Origin: Sialis fuliginosa
Lineage: Eukaryota > Arthropoda > Insecta > Megaloptera > Sialidae
Assembly (NCBI GenBank): GCA_961205875.1
Contig: OY540811.1
Location: forward strand, 20,701,248-20,765,247
Length of the DNA: 64,000 nucleotides
Direction: 5' to 3'
Part shown: positions 25,801 to 32,700 of the stretch, piece after piece
How the letters are laid out: each line of letters begins with the position of its first letter
Numbering within the stretch: position 1 is the first letter of the stretch
Position numbers and translations under genes: made by a program
Notes under the pieces: generated by a model
What the model was told of the DNA's origin: nothing
The model's database searches: none
What the model saw: only the letters and a program-made list of their open reading frames with translations

Positions 25801-26419
25801 GCTAATCGTGTTACATTATAATTTTATTGTTTATAACTTTTGCGAAACTCGGGATAATCATTTTTAACATAAAAGCTATATCAAAATCCACTTAACAGCT
25901 AAAAAAAACGATTTTAGATGTTTAGTAGCCAGCTTGTAAAAATTCAACCTAAACCCAAAATTCAAGCTCAAATAATAAAAAAACTGGTACGCAGAAAATT
26001 TTAAAAATTTGAATTTCGACTATGCTCGACCAATACTACAATGCTATTGTAGTATATATAAGTATATGTAGTAATACTGTGTAATTAAGTTGCCGATTTC
26101 CGTCGGATGTTAGCGTCATTCAAACAATCAATAAATACTTATTATTAACTTCATATCTAAGCAAAAATAAATATATATGAATACAATTAGATGTACCTAC
26201 AAGATTCTATTACCTATTTTTTTTAACACAGTAATTGTGCATTTATCATATTAATAAAATACCTATATATAAAAATGACCAGTAAATATTGTTACGGATA
26301 CATTTAAAAATTATTACATTAGTAAGAACTATTAAAATTAAATTAAAAATAATAATTACCAGGGTCGCCAGGTCTGCATTCACTGCTGGGACTTCCTGAT
26401 CAGCAACGTTCATTATCAT
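1573..26419 (-). CDS. unidentified Ser/Thr/Tyr/His-rich multi-exon gene, 5' part
   Basis: Five exons (26360-26419, 18242-18323, 16463-16534, 6708-6785, 1573-1843) join with perfect phase into about 187 residues, and the chain leaves the window after 1573 at phase 2. No folded domain, signal peptide or membrane segment is visible. The sequence is low-hydrophobicity, with Ser/Thr/Gln/Asn clusters, acidic patches (GTDDSEQYVPEFDQSSPE) and a Tyr/His/Pro-rich end (PFPTSTYYR). This composition is usual for activation regions of transcription factors whose DNA-binding domain lies further 3'. A short TPFSLQDQ resembles the start of the NK2-class TN motif (TPFSVxDIL) but lacks its hydrophobic end, so I do not assign the family. 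The long introns and GC-rich intronic islands would suit a developmental regulator. Chance of this being a real gene: high; its identity is unknown. Confidence 0.75.
1919..2728. mobile_element. non-autonomous hAT element
   Basis: Terminal inverted repeats CAGTAGTTCTTAACC (left) and GGCTAAGAACCACTG (right), flanked by the near-identical 8-bp direct repeats ATTTAGAG (1911-1918) and GTTTAGAG (2729-2736). TIRs beginning CAG and 8-bp duplications are the hAT hallmark. The interior has only short, unconvincing open frames and I see no transposase motif. Confidence 0.75.
2755..3100. repeat. GAGACGAGA-type dispersed repeat, copy 1
   Basis: A stretch built of degenerate CGAGACGAGACC-like words with a less repetitive core (AAGTCTCGTCGAGAGTATTG). 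A related stretch lies at 22815-23030, where the same order of words can be followed (ACTGAGAGTATCTGTTTTAA versus GCTGAGAGTCTCGATTTTAA). It looks like a dispersed element with internal simple-repeat structure; termini were not defined. Confidence 0.55.
3517..3970. mobile_element. foldback MITE with ACAGGGTGGAGCATTT-type ends
   Basis: The left end ACAGGGTGGAGCATTTCAAG and the reverse complement of the right end ACAGGACGAGGCATTTAAAG pair, and pairing resumes further in (GAGGGGGTAATCGAATAGTA against TACTATACGATTACCCCCTC). It is flanked by TA on both sides. No coding potential. Superfamily unknown. Confidence 0.6.
3971..6707. other. gene 1 intron, no gene seen
   Basis: AT-rich sequence without supportable exons. 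A GC-richer patch at 5085-5235 (GGACGGGGGCAGTAGATCAC) stands out but no frame across it is convincing. Confidence 0.4.
6708..6785 (-). CDS. gene 1 exon 4
   Basis: Exon of 78 nt, acceptor CTTTCAG, donor AATG|GTAAGA, phase 1 at both ends, encoding SSCGTDDSEQYVPEFDQ then SSPETSTN. It is acidic and Ser-rich. Like exon 3 it is a multiple of three, so alternative inclusion would keep frame. Confidence 0.72.
6955..7235. repeat. dispersed repeat with GAGCCAGTAGTTACCGAGCT
   Basis: The segment 7115-7230 (TTTTTGAGCCAGTAGTTACC, then AGGGGGGGAGCAAAATAAAT and CAGACGCCATTTTTGATTTA) is clearly related to three tandem units at 60430-60920. The adjoining 6985-7015 segment (GTATTGACCATGTAGGCAGA) is also repeat-like. 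No gene. Confidence 0.55.
7345..7470. repeat. ACTGAACCGATTT-type dispersed repeat
   Basis: Carries TTCGGGAATTACTGAACCGA followed by a TTTCAATGCGGTTTT stretch, the 'opens with a new start, changes to aligned position, then asks for a base' pattern of no gene but a very common insect interspersed repeat. Related wording occurs at 14680, 15140 and 19930. Probably a SINE- or Helitron-derived fragment. Confidence 0.4.
7712..8338 (-). pseudogene. 5'-truncated non-LTR retrotransposon, RT C-terminal end
   Basis: An open frame from about 8338 to 7883 (151 codons) encodes the C-terminal tail of a LINE reverse-transcriptase polyprotein. Recognisable are FVYSAMRYGILLWGSTS, then VFVIQKKILRLIFNYDQKKS and RGIFKTNNLLTIYGIY, the usual 'YGI..WG ... 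QK..LR.I ... FK...IL' order of jockey/RTE-like tails. A terminal stop is followed by an A-rich run (T tract on the plus strand, 7839-7860) and then AATAAAATTTATTATTATT, a typical microsatellite-like LINE tail ending near 7712. The 5' part is missing, consistent with truncated insertion into the intron. Confidence 0.75.
9060..9420. promoter_or_regulatory. GC-rich intronic island, candidate enhancer
   Basis: A CpG-rich patch (9130-9200 contains GGCGATCCCGGCGTGTTGCG) and a second one (9300-9340, ACGTAACGCGCTGAGATCAG) lie inside the long intron between exons 3 and 4 of gene 1. TAAT-type homeodomain words (AATAATGAG, GTAATGGGC) occur in it. All frames break up. A conserved cis-regulatory element is an inference only; an old transposon fragment is the alternative. 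Confidence 0.35.
10188..10706. mobile_element. pogo/Tigger-like element, decayed
   Basis: Ends are inverted repeats CAGTGAAACTTCGATGTAAC (left) and GTTACAACGAAGTTTCACTG (right), flanked by TA on each side, as in Tc1/mariner-pogo insertions. On the plus strand, between about 10470 and 10600, KRKTLAEK, a stop, RFYENV and, after a frame shift, KQKDLAKTNDSTFKHIF can be read. That resembles the N-terminal CENP-B/pogo helix-turn-helix (KRKTLTL.EK ... K.DIAKKFGI..ST). The catalytic DDE region is absent. Confidence 0.65.
11381..11934. mobile_element. MITE with 57-bp inverted ends
   Basis: The left end begins GAGTACGTTTACACAGCGCT and pairs with the right end AGCACTGTGTAAACGTACTC; the match extends about 57 bp, including TTATTCCGGTTTAACTA. 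Inside is a further hairpin at 11788-11817 (TGCTATTCC and GGAATAGCA). The open frame at 11352-11621 is a by-product of the repeat. Superfamily not determined. Confidence 0.65.
11990..12623 (-). mobile_element. Harbinger (PIF) element with broken transposase
   Basis: Inverted ends AGATGGCTACACATGTAACT and AGTTACGTGTGTAGCCACCT, flanked by the 3-bp direct repeat TAA, the TWA duplication typical of PIF/Harbinger. On the minus strand the transposase start can be read from about 12500: SSDDDALVLTAFCLIHKKK, then GVEWLMKKTYSHINLL. After a stop and frame shift comes WYNYLRMNEETYLNLLSPLI, then KKDTIMRETTTPH, a stop, and RFTATC. These match the usual Harbinger series (DE.L..Y.L...RRRWVRPWL ... F.RMDEETF..LL ... 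DT.MR..I....RL...LRFLA). The catalytic half is deleted. Confidence 0.8.
13960..14115. promoter_or_regulatory. GC-richer island with POU/homeodomain-like site
   Basis: Lies in the same gene 1 intron. It contains TTTTAATTATGCAAG (14014-14028), an overlap of a TAAT homeodomain core and an ATGCAA POU half-site, followed by GCTAAATGCCGCTCTCCGCT and a purine-mixed stretch with even base composition. No open frame is convincing. Regulatory role is inferred. Confidence 0.3.
14530..15310. repeat. two tandem related units with CTGTCTGTCCGTGTG motif
   Basis: Units at about 14530-14880 and 14930-15310 share the series CTTCCTCGC.ATATCGAA, TGTTCTCCGATTT-type text, CTGTCTGTCCGTGTGTC, CCTTGTCACACG.ATAACTC and CATGAACCACTGAA(C/T)CGAT. 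This is an interspersed-repeat class seen in many insect genomes, here as a tandem pair with clear divergence between copies. No coding content. Confidence 0.65.
15330..15800. repeat. direct duplication of about 175 bp, copies about 285 bp apart
   Basis: Copy 1 (15339-15510) and copy 2 (15624-15798) both run TTTCGAACTAATATTTTTTA, ATTTATCTGAGCATCGGTT, TGTCCAATAATTAAT and GCACGAGGAAG(T/C)ACTGTGCA, ending CTTGGCAGATG. The spacer is unrelated AT-rich sequence. Together with the preceding pair at 14530-15310 it makes a compound tandem repeat zone. Confidence 0.7.
16463..16534 (-). CDS. gene 1 exon 3
   Basis: Exon of 72 nt, acceptor ATTTCAG, donor GAAG|GTATGC, phase 1 at both ends, encoding GNEQFSECRSSNSAADQSWL and a few more residues. 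Being 1-1 phased and a multiple of three, it could be skipped without a frameshift. Confidence 0.72.
17080..17783. mobile_element. DNA element with GCGAGCGGATTA ends and CXC-domain relic
   Basis: Inverted ends GCGAGCGGATTA and TAATCCGCTCGC. A second inverted block lies inside: GTGGCTAAAAATGATTTTCT and TTTCTGAGAAAAACCATCTA near 17110-17175, with counterparts at 17660-17722. A cysteine-rich coding relic sits on the minus strand at 17511-17643 (separate entry). Target duplication was not recognised, so the superfamily is left open. Confidence 0.65.
17511..17643 (-). pseudogene. broken CXC (tesmin/TSO1-like) cysteine domain of a transposon protein
   Basis: The frame reads FCSCGGKPSCSAKTCSCLA, an in-frame stop, DFKCCSVCRCSDKCINKDN, a few residues and a stop at 17511-17513. 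The CxC...C...CxC...CC..CxC...C order with a final C-x-N-like end matches CXC-type zinc-binding repeats, which also occur at the C-terminus of some insect transposon-encoded proteins. AATAAA overlaps the end. Family placement of the element is inferred from this pattern alone. Confidence 0.5.
18242..18323 (-). CDS. gene 1 exon 2
   Basis: Exon of 82 nt with a long pyrimidine tract, CAG acceptor and a CG|GTAAG donor, phase 0 in and 1 out. Only this frame is open through the exon. It encodes STPFSLQDQARG, then SVSQPYYGQLKFDQN. The strong splice signals make it one of the better-supported exons of the gene. Confidence 0.75.
18760..18925. promoter_or_regulatory. candidate conserved intronic element
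   Basis: A stretch of mixed composition close upstream of gene 1 exon 2 with TTTATAACTAATTAGGTAAA, CAATCAAATTGCATTGCGCA and TCAACTGCAATTGAAAATCG. It contains several homeodomain-like CTAATTAG/CAAT words. No exon signals. Weak inference. Confidence 0.2.
19345..19515. other. GC-richer intronic patch, open on both strands
   Basis: The plus strand is open from about 19345 to a TAG near 19519 and includes STSVEKIIYELIRKLGNLS and ETTEIHLRLNLYQGC. The minus strand also reads open over VHKRYSPGTNSIEDESPWF. There is no start codon at the head and no certain splice signal. It may be a conserved non-coding element, a small exon or a retroposed fragment. Confidence 0.25.
19727..19740. repeat. poly-C tract
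   Basis: An uninterrupted run of about 14 C follows GGTATAC, in a locally GC-rich repeat fragment (GGCCAAAAGGCCCGGGCCC at 19585-19605, TCGCAGGCCC at 19751). Unusual in this AT-rich background; assembly length may be uncertain here. Confidence 0.7.
19868..20064. repeat. Helitron/SINE-like fragment ending ACGAAGTCGCGGGTAACATC
   Basis: Starts ACTAATAATAAATGCGAAAG, contains CTGCTAAACCGATCTTGATG then AAATTTGGCAGGGAGATAG, and ends GACGAAGTCGCGGGTAACAT plus CTAG. This composite is a very common insect interspersed repeat, usually classed with Helitron-type elements whose 3' end is CTAG(T). No gene. Confidence 0.55.
21235..21841. mobile_element. non-autonomous hAT element
   Basis: The left end CAAGCTTGTCCAACCCACGA and the right end GGTTGGACACCTATG are inverted, flanked by 8-bp repeats TCTTATAT (21227-21234) and CCTTATAT (21842-21849). 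Sub-terminal GCGACCCT/TGCGGCCC words are typical of this hAT group. Interior is non-coding AT-rich sequence. Confidence 0.75.
22495..22710. promoter_or_regulatory. CpG-rich island inside gene 1 intron 1
   Basis: The sequence around 22501-22600 (GACGCCGCGGCCGTCCGACG, GGTGGCGGCGGCGGTTCTC) is extremely GC-rich for this window. On the minus strand GCCGCCGCCACCATGTCGAC gives a textbook start context with ATG at 22532-22534, opening a frame of about 34 codons. On the plus strand ATG at 22533 opens a 57-codon frame. Homeodomain-like CCAATTACGTTAATGACC follows. An alternative promoter with 5' UTR, or an enhancer, of gene 1 is the best guess; neither frame is recognised. Confidence 0.35.
22815..23035. 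repeat. GAGACGAGA-type dispersed repeat, copy 2
   Basis: Diverged partner of 2755-3100: ACCGAGATCGAAACTGAAAC, GGACGAGATGAGACTGTC, AACTTTTTTATAATTCTCTT and CTTACTGAGAGTATCTG follow the same order. Open frames across it come from the repeat. Confidence 0.5.
23041..23700 (+). other. GC-richer segment with an exon-like fragment, unresolved
   Basis: At 23449 a CTTTCAG acceptor precedes TTCCGACCCAAGACTGGCAG, open as FRPKTGRYTKTFTSEYEQ then KLINHIKDL and a stop at 23533. The tail resembles the 'G(R/K)Y..FT.E.E..L..HI' segment near the N-terminus of pogo/Tigger-like transposases, which would make it a relic. An upstream donor TCTG|GTAAGT at about 23277 could be joined in phase 0 but gives nothing recognisable. 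23535-23700 is GC-rich (GGCTCTAGCTTGGAGACCTG) and probably repeat. Confidence 0.3.
24490..24577. repeat. perfect 44-bp tandem duplication
   Basis: The unit beginning GCGCAAAAGTGTTTACTGTT and ending AATTAAATAATTT occurs twice, back to back and without mismatch, so it is recent or an assembly artefact. It adjoins an inverted repeat (TTTTAGATTTCGTTAAAC at 24585 and GTTTAACGAAATCTAAAA at 24778). Confidence 0.85.
25040..25852. mobile_element. foldback element next to hAT-type end
   Basis: Arms of about 95 bp pair: GTTATAAACAGTAAAATTAT with ATAATTTTATTGTTTATAAC, and ACTAAACGGTTTCTGATGAT with GTCAGAAACCGTTTAGCC (25115-25205 and 25755-25850). Weaker pairing continues inwards. The preceding 25045-25110 carries GCGGCCC words and ends GGTTAGCCAGGCCTG, resembling a hAT terminus. 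No coding content. Confidence 0.6.
26360..26419 (-). CDS. gene 1 exon 1 with candidate start codon
   Basis: ATG at 26417-26419 is directly preceded by an in-frame TAA. A second in-frame ATG at 26411-26413 has A at -3 and may be used instead. The exon encodes MIMNVADQEVPAVNADLATL and ends CTG|GTAATT at phase 0, fitting the next exon. A competing reading exists: an acceptor GATCAG at about 26394 with frame SPSSECRPGDP, but that leaves at phase 1 and cannot join 18323, so I prefer the ATG model. Confidence 0.6.
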
Positions 26420-26639
26420 TTAGAGACATTTGTTAACCGATTATTTATGAAAAATAACAAAATTACATCAACCACCTACATTATCACCAACGTAAAATAT
26501 AATACAATATTTATACAAAGACAAATTTAAGAGTATAAACTAATTTATTATTATTTAATTACGAAATGTTTTACTTTCGCGAAATCTCAGTCGGTGTATT
26601 TCAACTGACAGGTTTATTTGATACTGAAATGAATAACTA

Positions 26640-26800
26640 AGTTCATCCAGGTGACGATATCAATATTTTTCTTAAATGCACCTACATCAAAATGAATATT
26701 GCGCAAGACCTGCGAAAAGGGGCGGTGAAAATATTCGTCCTGTAACCGCCTCTATAATGTAAAACAACCCCTTTCATTATCCTTTGTTATAACTCGTAAT
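26640..26800 (-). promoter_or_regulatory. candidate promoter region of gene 1
   Basis: Upstream of the proposed start at 26419 on the minus strand lies a patch of raised GC (CCTGCGAAAAGGGGCGGTGA) with a GC-box-like GGGGCGG, a Sox-like AACAAAGG (reverse strand of CCTTTGTT at about 26782) and TATAATG. No transcription start is defined. Inference from position and composition only. Confidence 0.3.
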
Positions 26801-27399
26801 CTATTCATTTGTATGTGAATATATCTGATAACGATATTAGTTCTGACTATGGTTTATTTTGAAAAAAACTATTGATTAAAAATAAATTTAACGGTTACGT
26901 TTTTAAAATAATATTTTTGAAAAAAATATTCAAAGTTTATAAGTGTTAAGCTCTTGTGCCGCCCTCAGATTTTCATTGGTATCCGGTGAAAATTTTCCGA
27001 CCAATCAGACATCGCGAAAATTTCTTATGAAGAAAAGCATTCTTCTATTTTTGTTGTTGAAGATTACGTATATTTAGTCTGTTGGTTTTTGTTACTTTAG
27101 TTTATATTATACTATAATTTATATTTAGCTGAAAACAGTTATTAAATAAAACATCTTTATAAAACTTATATTGAAATTTTATTAGAGTGACATCTATTGG
27201 AGTAGTGTAGTATAAGATTTTTAGAAAATCATTAAAAACGATATCTGCATTATCATTTTTTTCAAATTTTATTACACGAGTTTGTTCCTAACAAAAAAAT
27301 ATATTTCAAAGCGGCATATTTGTATAAAATTTTTGTTTATTTATTATAATTGATTGCATAATATCCAGACTTTATTTGAAAATCTATTATTTTGAAAAT

Positions 27400-29701
27400 A
27401 AAATTTATATTAAAAATAACTTACCTTTTTTCATTTTTTTAAAGAAGAAAATATGATAAATAATTATGTACTTACATAAAATTAAACAAATACCTATTTA
27501 ACCTGATGTCTTCGAGCTGTCTCTACACAGAGCAGTTACAGGCGACTATTATTTTACGCTCTTTCCTAGGAACTCAAAATAAACAATATCTTCTACTCAG
27601 TGGCGTAACTACAAATCTAGGGCCCATGACAAATTTTTAATATGGGGCCCTCAAAAATTTAAAAAGTTTAGCAATATCAGGGATAAGCAGACTAAAAAAA
27701 AAGTTACTGGCTACCTGTTGGGGGGCCTCTGGCTATTACCAGTTCAGTCACCCTGTTTTCATTCATACACCAAAGTGTCCCTAAACTTCAAATCCCATGT
27801 ACCAGGCCTCCTATACCTATTATCCTGCGATGATTGGCCCATCAGCAAACTCCTACTCTGTCAGACATCCCATGTGAAACAATAGTATTAATAAAATAAA
27901 ACTAATTGCACAGAAATGATAAAAACACCACTGAGCTGTTGGAAAAGGAGCAATCCAGCCGACAAGAAATGCATCTCATCATCATCAATCCCCTCCTAAA
28001 AGCAAAAATTTTAAAAATGAAGCTAATTTTAATTAATAAAGAAATGTTACATTTTTAGAAAAAAAAATGAAAATCAGAATGAAGTCACATTATCAACTGT
28101 GGAAGTTTTTGACCTTGAATAAAACATTAAACTGTTAAAAATAATGATTTTGTAAGCAAGTGAAAAATAATTGAAATAATTAATTCCGTATGTTCATGTT
28201 TTTATTCCAGACAAAGTGGAGTGATTGAAAGGTTGTTCCAAAAAAATGAAAACAATAAATAAATAAAACAACATCATTTAATATTCTGCGATTTAATAAA
28301 ATAATTCAAATATATTAATAAATATAAAAGAGCAGTCTAAATATTATATGTATATATGTATGTATGAATAATACTTTTATATTACATAAAATTATACATA
28401 AATATGCACACTTGCCTTTAAATACGTTCAGCGCGGTATCATTTCAGTACATTGTGTATATTTACTACATTAACGGAGTATGCCCTTCTCATTTCATTCG
28501 ATTGTCAAAACTAAAAATATTGGCACCAGAAATACTTAAAATATACATTAAATATGATATGAAATTATATCTTCAGCAAAGGAATATAATTTTTAATTCA
28601 TCTGGTAAAATTGATTAACATTTAATATATTATGTAATATAATAATATTTCTATTGTCTGGCTCACACAAGTAGATATTTGTCTGCTATGTATTATCTTG
28701 AGCATCTACAATACTGAAAAACCAACATAAAGTCACATCAGATTCTGCCCAATGCATAAAGCCCTCAAAAAGTTCACATGTTGCCTAAATTTTAATCCTT
28801 AAAATCCACTGGAAATCACACAATTTTACCACATATTATGGGTTAGTATAACCCAATATTTCCATTTGCTTTTCTAATGGACCAGTTCAATTTTTTTAAT
28901 TGATATGGCAGAAATATATAATAGAGTAAAAAATATAAATCTATGTATGTGTATGCATATAATAAAAAAAGGTTGGTGCCAATTAAAAACAAAAATATGT
29001 TAAATATATTGTTCTTTTCTAACCACAATAGCTTATTATTTTATAGCCATTTATTTAAGATGTTATATTAATTAGGTTTTCTACCAAATTCATTCAGTAA
29101 TATTAAATATTACAAATTGCAAAATTAAACAAAGTCAATTTAATATGTAGAATCATTATTTAAACAATATAAATAATGAGAATATAAAAAAAACATCACA
29201 GATAAATATAAAAATATAGACAAACAAATACATTTAATGATGATAAAAACATCAACATTAAAAATAATGTTTACATCATTGAATTAAAAAAATATGGGTC
29301 CTTTAAAAACTACTTTCTTCATACTATGATAAAATTAAAAATTATACAGAATATATTAATTTAATATAATATAAATACTGATATAATATATAATCAATCA
29401 ATTATTTAAAATGACTCAATATTTTTCTTGTCTCAAAGCCAAATAATAATTTTATATTAAATTTTCTTACAATTATTATTTTGTTGGTTTGTTTAGTTTC
29501 TTTTTTAACTTTGTTAAAATAATCTAAACAGTTATTGAATTTTATACAATGTTTTTTAAATTAAAATTTAAATATATTAAAAACAAACCACCAAAATATT
29601 TTATATAGTTTTTAATGATTTAAAATATTACTTAATAGTATAATATGCATTTAAACAAAAACCATAAAAAAGAAAAGCTTCATTTAACATTTTTTTGTAC
29701 T
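27400..29701. other. intergenic region between gene 1 and the Mcc 3' end
   Basis: No gene. 27598-27740 is repeat-like: CAGTGGCGTAACTACAAATC followed by GGGCCC and GGGGCCC words, resembling a single hAT-type terminus whose partner I did not find. The remainder is AT-rich sequence; the lower part of the Mcc 3' UTR probably lies between about 29050 and 29701. Confidence 0.4.
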
Positions 29702-29782
29702 TCACAACGAAGTTTCTGAATTGCCAGAGCTGTTTTGTGGAACTGATTCCAACATTGCAATACGCTGTCTTAGAGACTGTAC
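29702..29782 (-). CDS. Mcc: Mcc last exon with ETSL PDZ-binding terminus
   Basis: Exon of 81 nt with a TAATTTCAG acceptor, ending in TGA at 29702-29704. It encodes VQSLRQRIAMLES, then a short Ser/Asn linker and the last four residues ETSL. The human protein has VRMLKQRIALLEE and also ends in ETSL, a class I PDZ-binding motif, so the interaction surface appears conserved from insect to human. The 3' UTR runs to lower coordinates; a possible AATAAA on this strand lies at about 29049-29054, with no proof of use. Confidence 0.95.
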   Translation of the reverse strand, partial: VQSLRQRIAMLESVPQNSSGNSETSL

Positions 29783-32700
29783 CTGAAATTATAAAAATAA
29801 GGGGCTAATTTTTTTCAAATTTATTTTGTAAATAACAGAAATAAATGTTTGCTATAGCATTTATTTCCCCATAAAAAAAACATTTATTTCAATAAATATT
29901 GCTTATTTCTACTTAATATATGTTTGATAATATGTATATGATTATTTACATCCCTCTATCAATATGAGCGTATTCAATATATAAAATATTACTCTTATAA
30001 TTTTTGCCATTTTCAAGTTATTGTAATTTTACTGATATTAACATAAAAAGCTTTTAATTTAGATGCAGAAACTTTAAATATCCAGTTAAACTGATAAATC
30101 AGTGCAATAGTATTGCCACTTAAACAGGCGACATATCTCAGACACTATTGAATCTACAAAATAATTTTTGGGACAAAAGTTACAGGGAATCATCTCTTCT
30201 ATAATATTAATAACAATCATAGTCATACAAGCAACCAGAAAATAGATATTACAAAAAAACCGTTTTTGTCTGCATTTTTCCAAGATGGCAGCTAGTTACA
30301 GTCAAAAACTCCTGGATTTAATATACATACCTACCTGTAAACAGGTTTTTTTGGTCTATATTGACTGGGCTAATAATGATACACAAATCTGCATGTATTA
30401 TGTCCGGTATTATAAAGGAGTTAGCAAATTTGCTAGCTAGCAAGCACTTTCAAATGAGATATCAAACTTATATGACAGTTCTTTTGGAGGTTGTTGAAGA
30501 CTTTGACAAGTTTCATGCAAGCGTTGTAGGTAAATACCAACGGTATTAAAATAGTGGTGATATTATGAAAATTATTTTGTACAGTGAAAGATGCCAACTG
30601 TGTTACAATTAGTTGAAGTGTCACTGCTCTAAATTCCATAGCTAATCTATAGATACTAGTACAGAATTAATATCCCATTTGAAAATGCTTGCTAGCTAGC
30701 AAATTTTGCTAGCTCCTTTATAATACCGGACATTATAGTTTTTAGATAAGTTCTAGCTTATTTGATAATATTGTGAACTAAGAAAATTGTCACGATCTGC
30801 TATATTTTTAATATTTTAACCTATGACTCAATCATACCTGGACGGAATGCCTTTCAACCATGGCTAACATTTGTTGCTCTAATTTCTTCAAACGTGCCTG
30901 ATATTTCTTATGGTTTCTATCGACAGTTTGTACTAAAGTGCTGAAAATAAAATTTATAAATATAATAATAAATTGAAATGTATAATAATATTACTTACCT
31001 ATTTGCATGATTTAAATCAGCAACTAGTTCTCTTCCTTCCATAAGCCTGGCTTCAGCATTCTTTGTAACTTGTTCCAATGTACTGACCAATTCTTGTAGC
31101 CTTGTTTTAAGTCTAGATTCTCGTGCCAATGCTTGTATAAGTTCTAGTTCAATACCTTGAGCATGTTCTGCGTCAGTGTAAGAAGATCGATCCTAATAAA
31201 AAAGTTCAATAATTTAAATATCAAAAAATTAAATTGTTTAAAAGGTTACACCCCCCTGAGATTTTCAAAAAATTAAAATATTTTTTTGCATAGATTTATT
31301 ATAGGTATTATACTTTTAAGAAATTTTTAAGAGTTTAATCTTTCCAATATTCCGAATATTACCTGAGTTATAATTTGAAGTGAGCGTGGCAGTGAATAGA
31401 CTCGCATCATAGGTAGTGACCAGACAGTATCAATAGCTAATATAAGAGTACAAAAACAAACAAAACAGACAAGAAAACTCAAAAGAGCATCTAAAAAGAG
31501 TCGGAGGACATCACTTTGTTTGTGGAAGAATCAATGTACAGACCAGATTAAGGTAATATACAAAAATGCTTGATTATAAGATGCTGACACAGTACTTTTT
31601 TATTTTGCATTTTTCTCAAAACCACTTTTTTCAAACTGGTGGATTTTACAGCTCGGGAACTAATTAAGCGATTTTAATAAAATTTATACCATATCTTCTT
31701 TATACTATTATCTATCGAGTAGCATAGAATTTTTTTGATTGAGTATCTCGTTCATTTCTTAACTTCAAATTTTAACAAATAATCAACATTTATTTCCACA
31801 ATTTTTTCCCCTATGCTACTCAATAGCTATTACGTTTTCTTACAAGAAAATATTTTTTTTTTATTTCAGATGATGCTACAACCCCCACCATCAGTAAGCA
31901 TCCTGGAAAAGTTGTTCCGCAGAAAACCTTATATCTCCACAATTTTTTAATATTTAAATAAAAAATTTAATATAAATGTTAATCAATACGTAACGTATTT
32001 AGTAATAATAAAAAAATAATTTATATTTGAATGTTGCGTCAAAATTTATTTTTATTTTTATACCTTTTTCTGAGCGCTAGGGTGGTGTAACCCCTTAATA
32101 AAGATGAAGAAAAATATATACCTTTTGTTGATTAGCAAGAGACAGCAATGCCTCTGTATCTGTTAGTTGATCTCGTAAATTATTTAACGCAGACGACTGA
32201 GCTTTATGTTGAGTTTCCATACATCCAAGTTTTAGATCTGTTGCGATTTTTTCTTTTTCAAGATGATAAACTTTAGCAGTTAATTCAGCTTTATCTTCTC
32301 GAAGGGCCATCAGTTCCTAAATGAATAAGATAGTATTAAATGTAATAGTTATAAATAAAATATACATTTTTTAAATAATAATTACCTGCATCAAAACTGC
32401 AGTTTCTAAATCTAATTTTCTAACATCTTGAGATGCAGGTCCATGTTTAGCTGTCAATGGAGGATTTTCAATGTGCGGAGATTCCAATGATACTGTTGTT
32501 CCTTCTACAGTACACCTCTGAACTTTCAATTGTGAAACATGAGCACGTAGTCTTGTTTCGTGTTCATCAGTCCACATATTATTACAACTATTAAATAAAT
32601 AAAATAAAATATATATGTACTTTAGAATAATACTAAAAAAACCAAAACGGTTAACATTTACCATTCCAGGATAAGTGCCGGTTCAGTAGTTTCTAAGGTA

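Noticed and set aside
26360-26394. Alternative reading of gene 1 exon 1 as an internal exon with frame SPSSECRPGDP
   Set aside because: It exits at phase 1 and cannot join exon 2, which is open only when entered at phase 0.
30361-30639. Frames on both strands in the last Mcc intron
   Set aside because: They lie inside the inverted arms of the MITE at 30397-30736.
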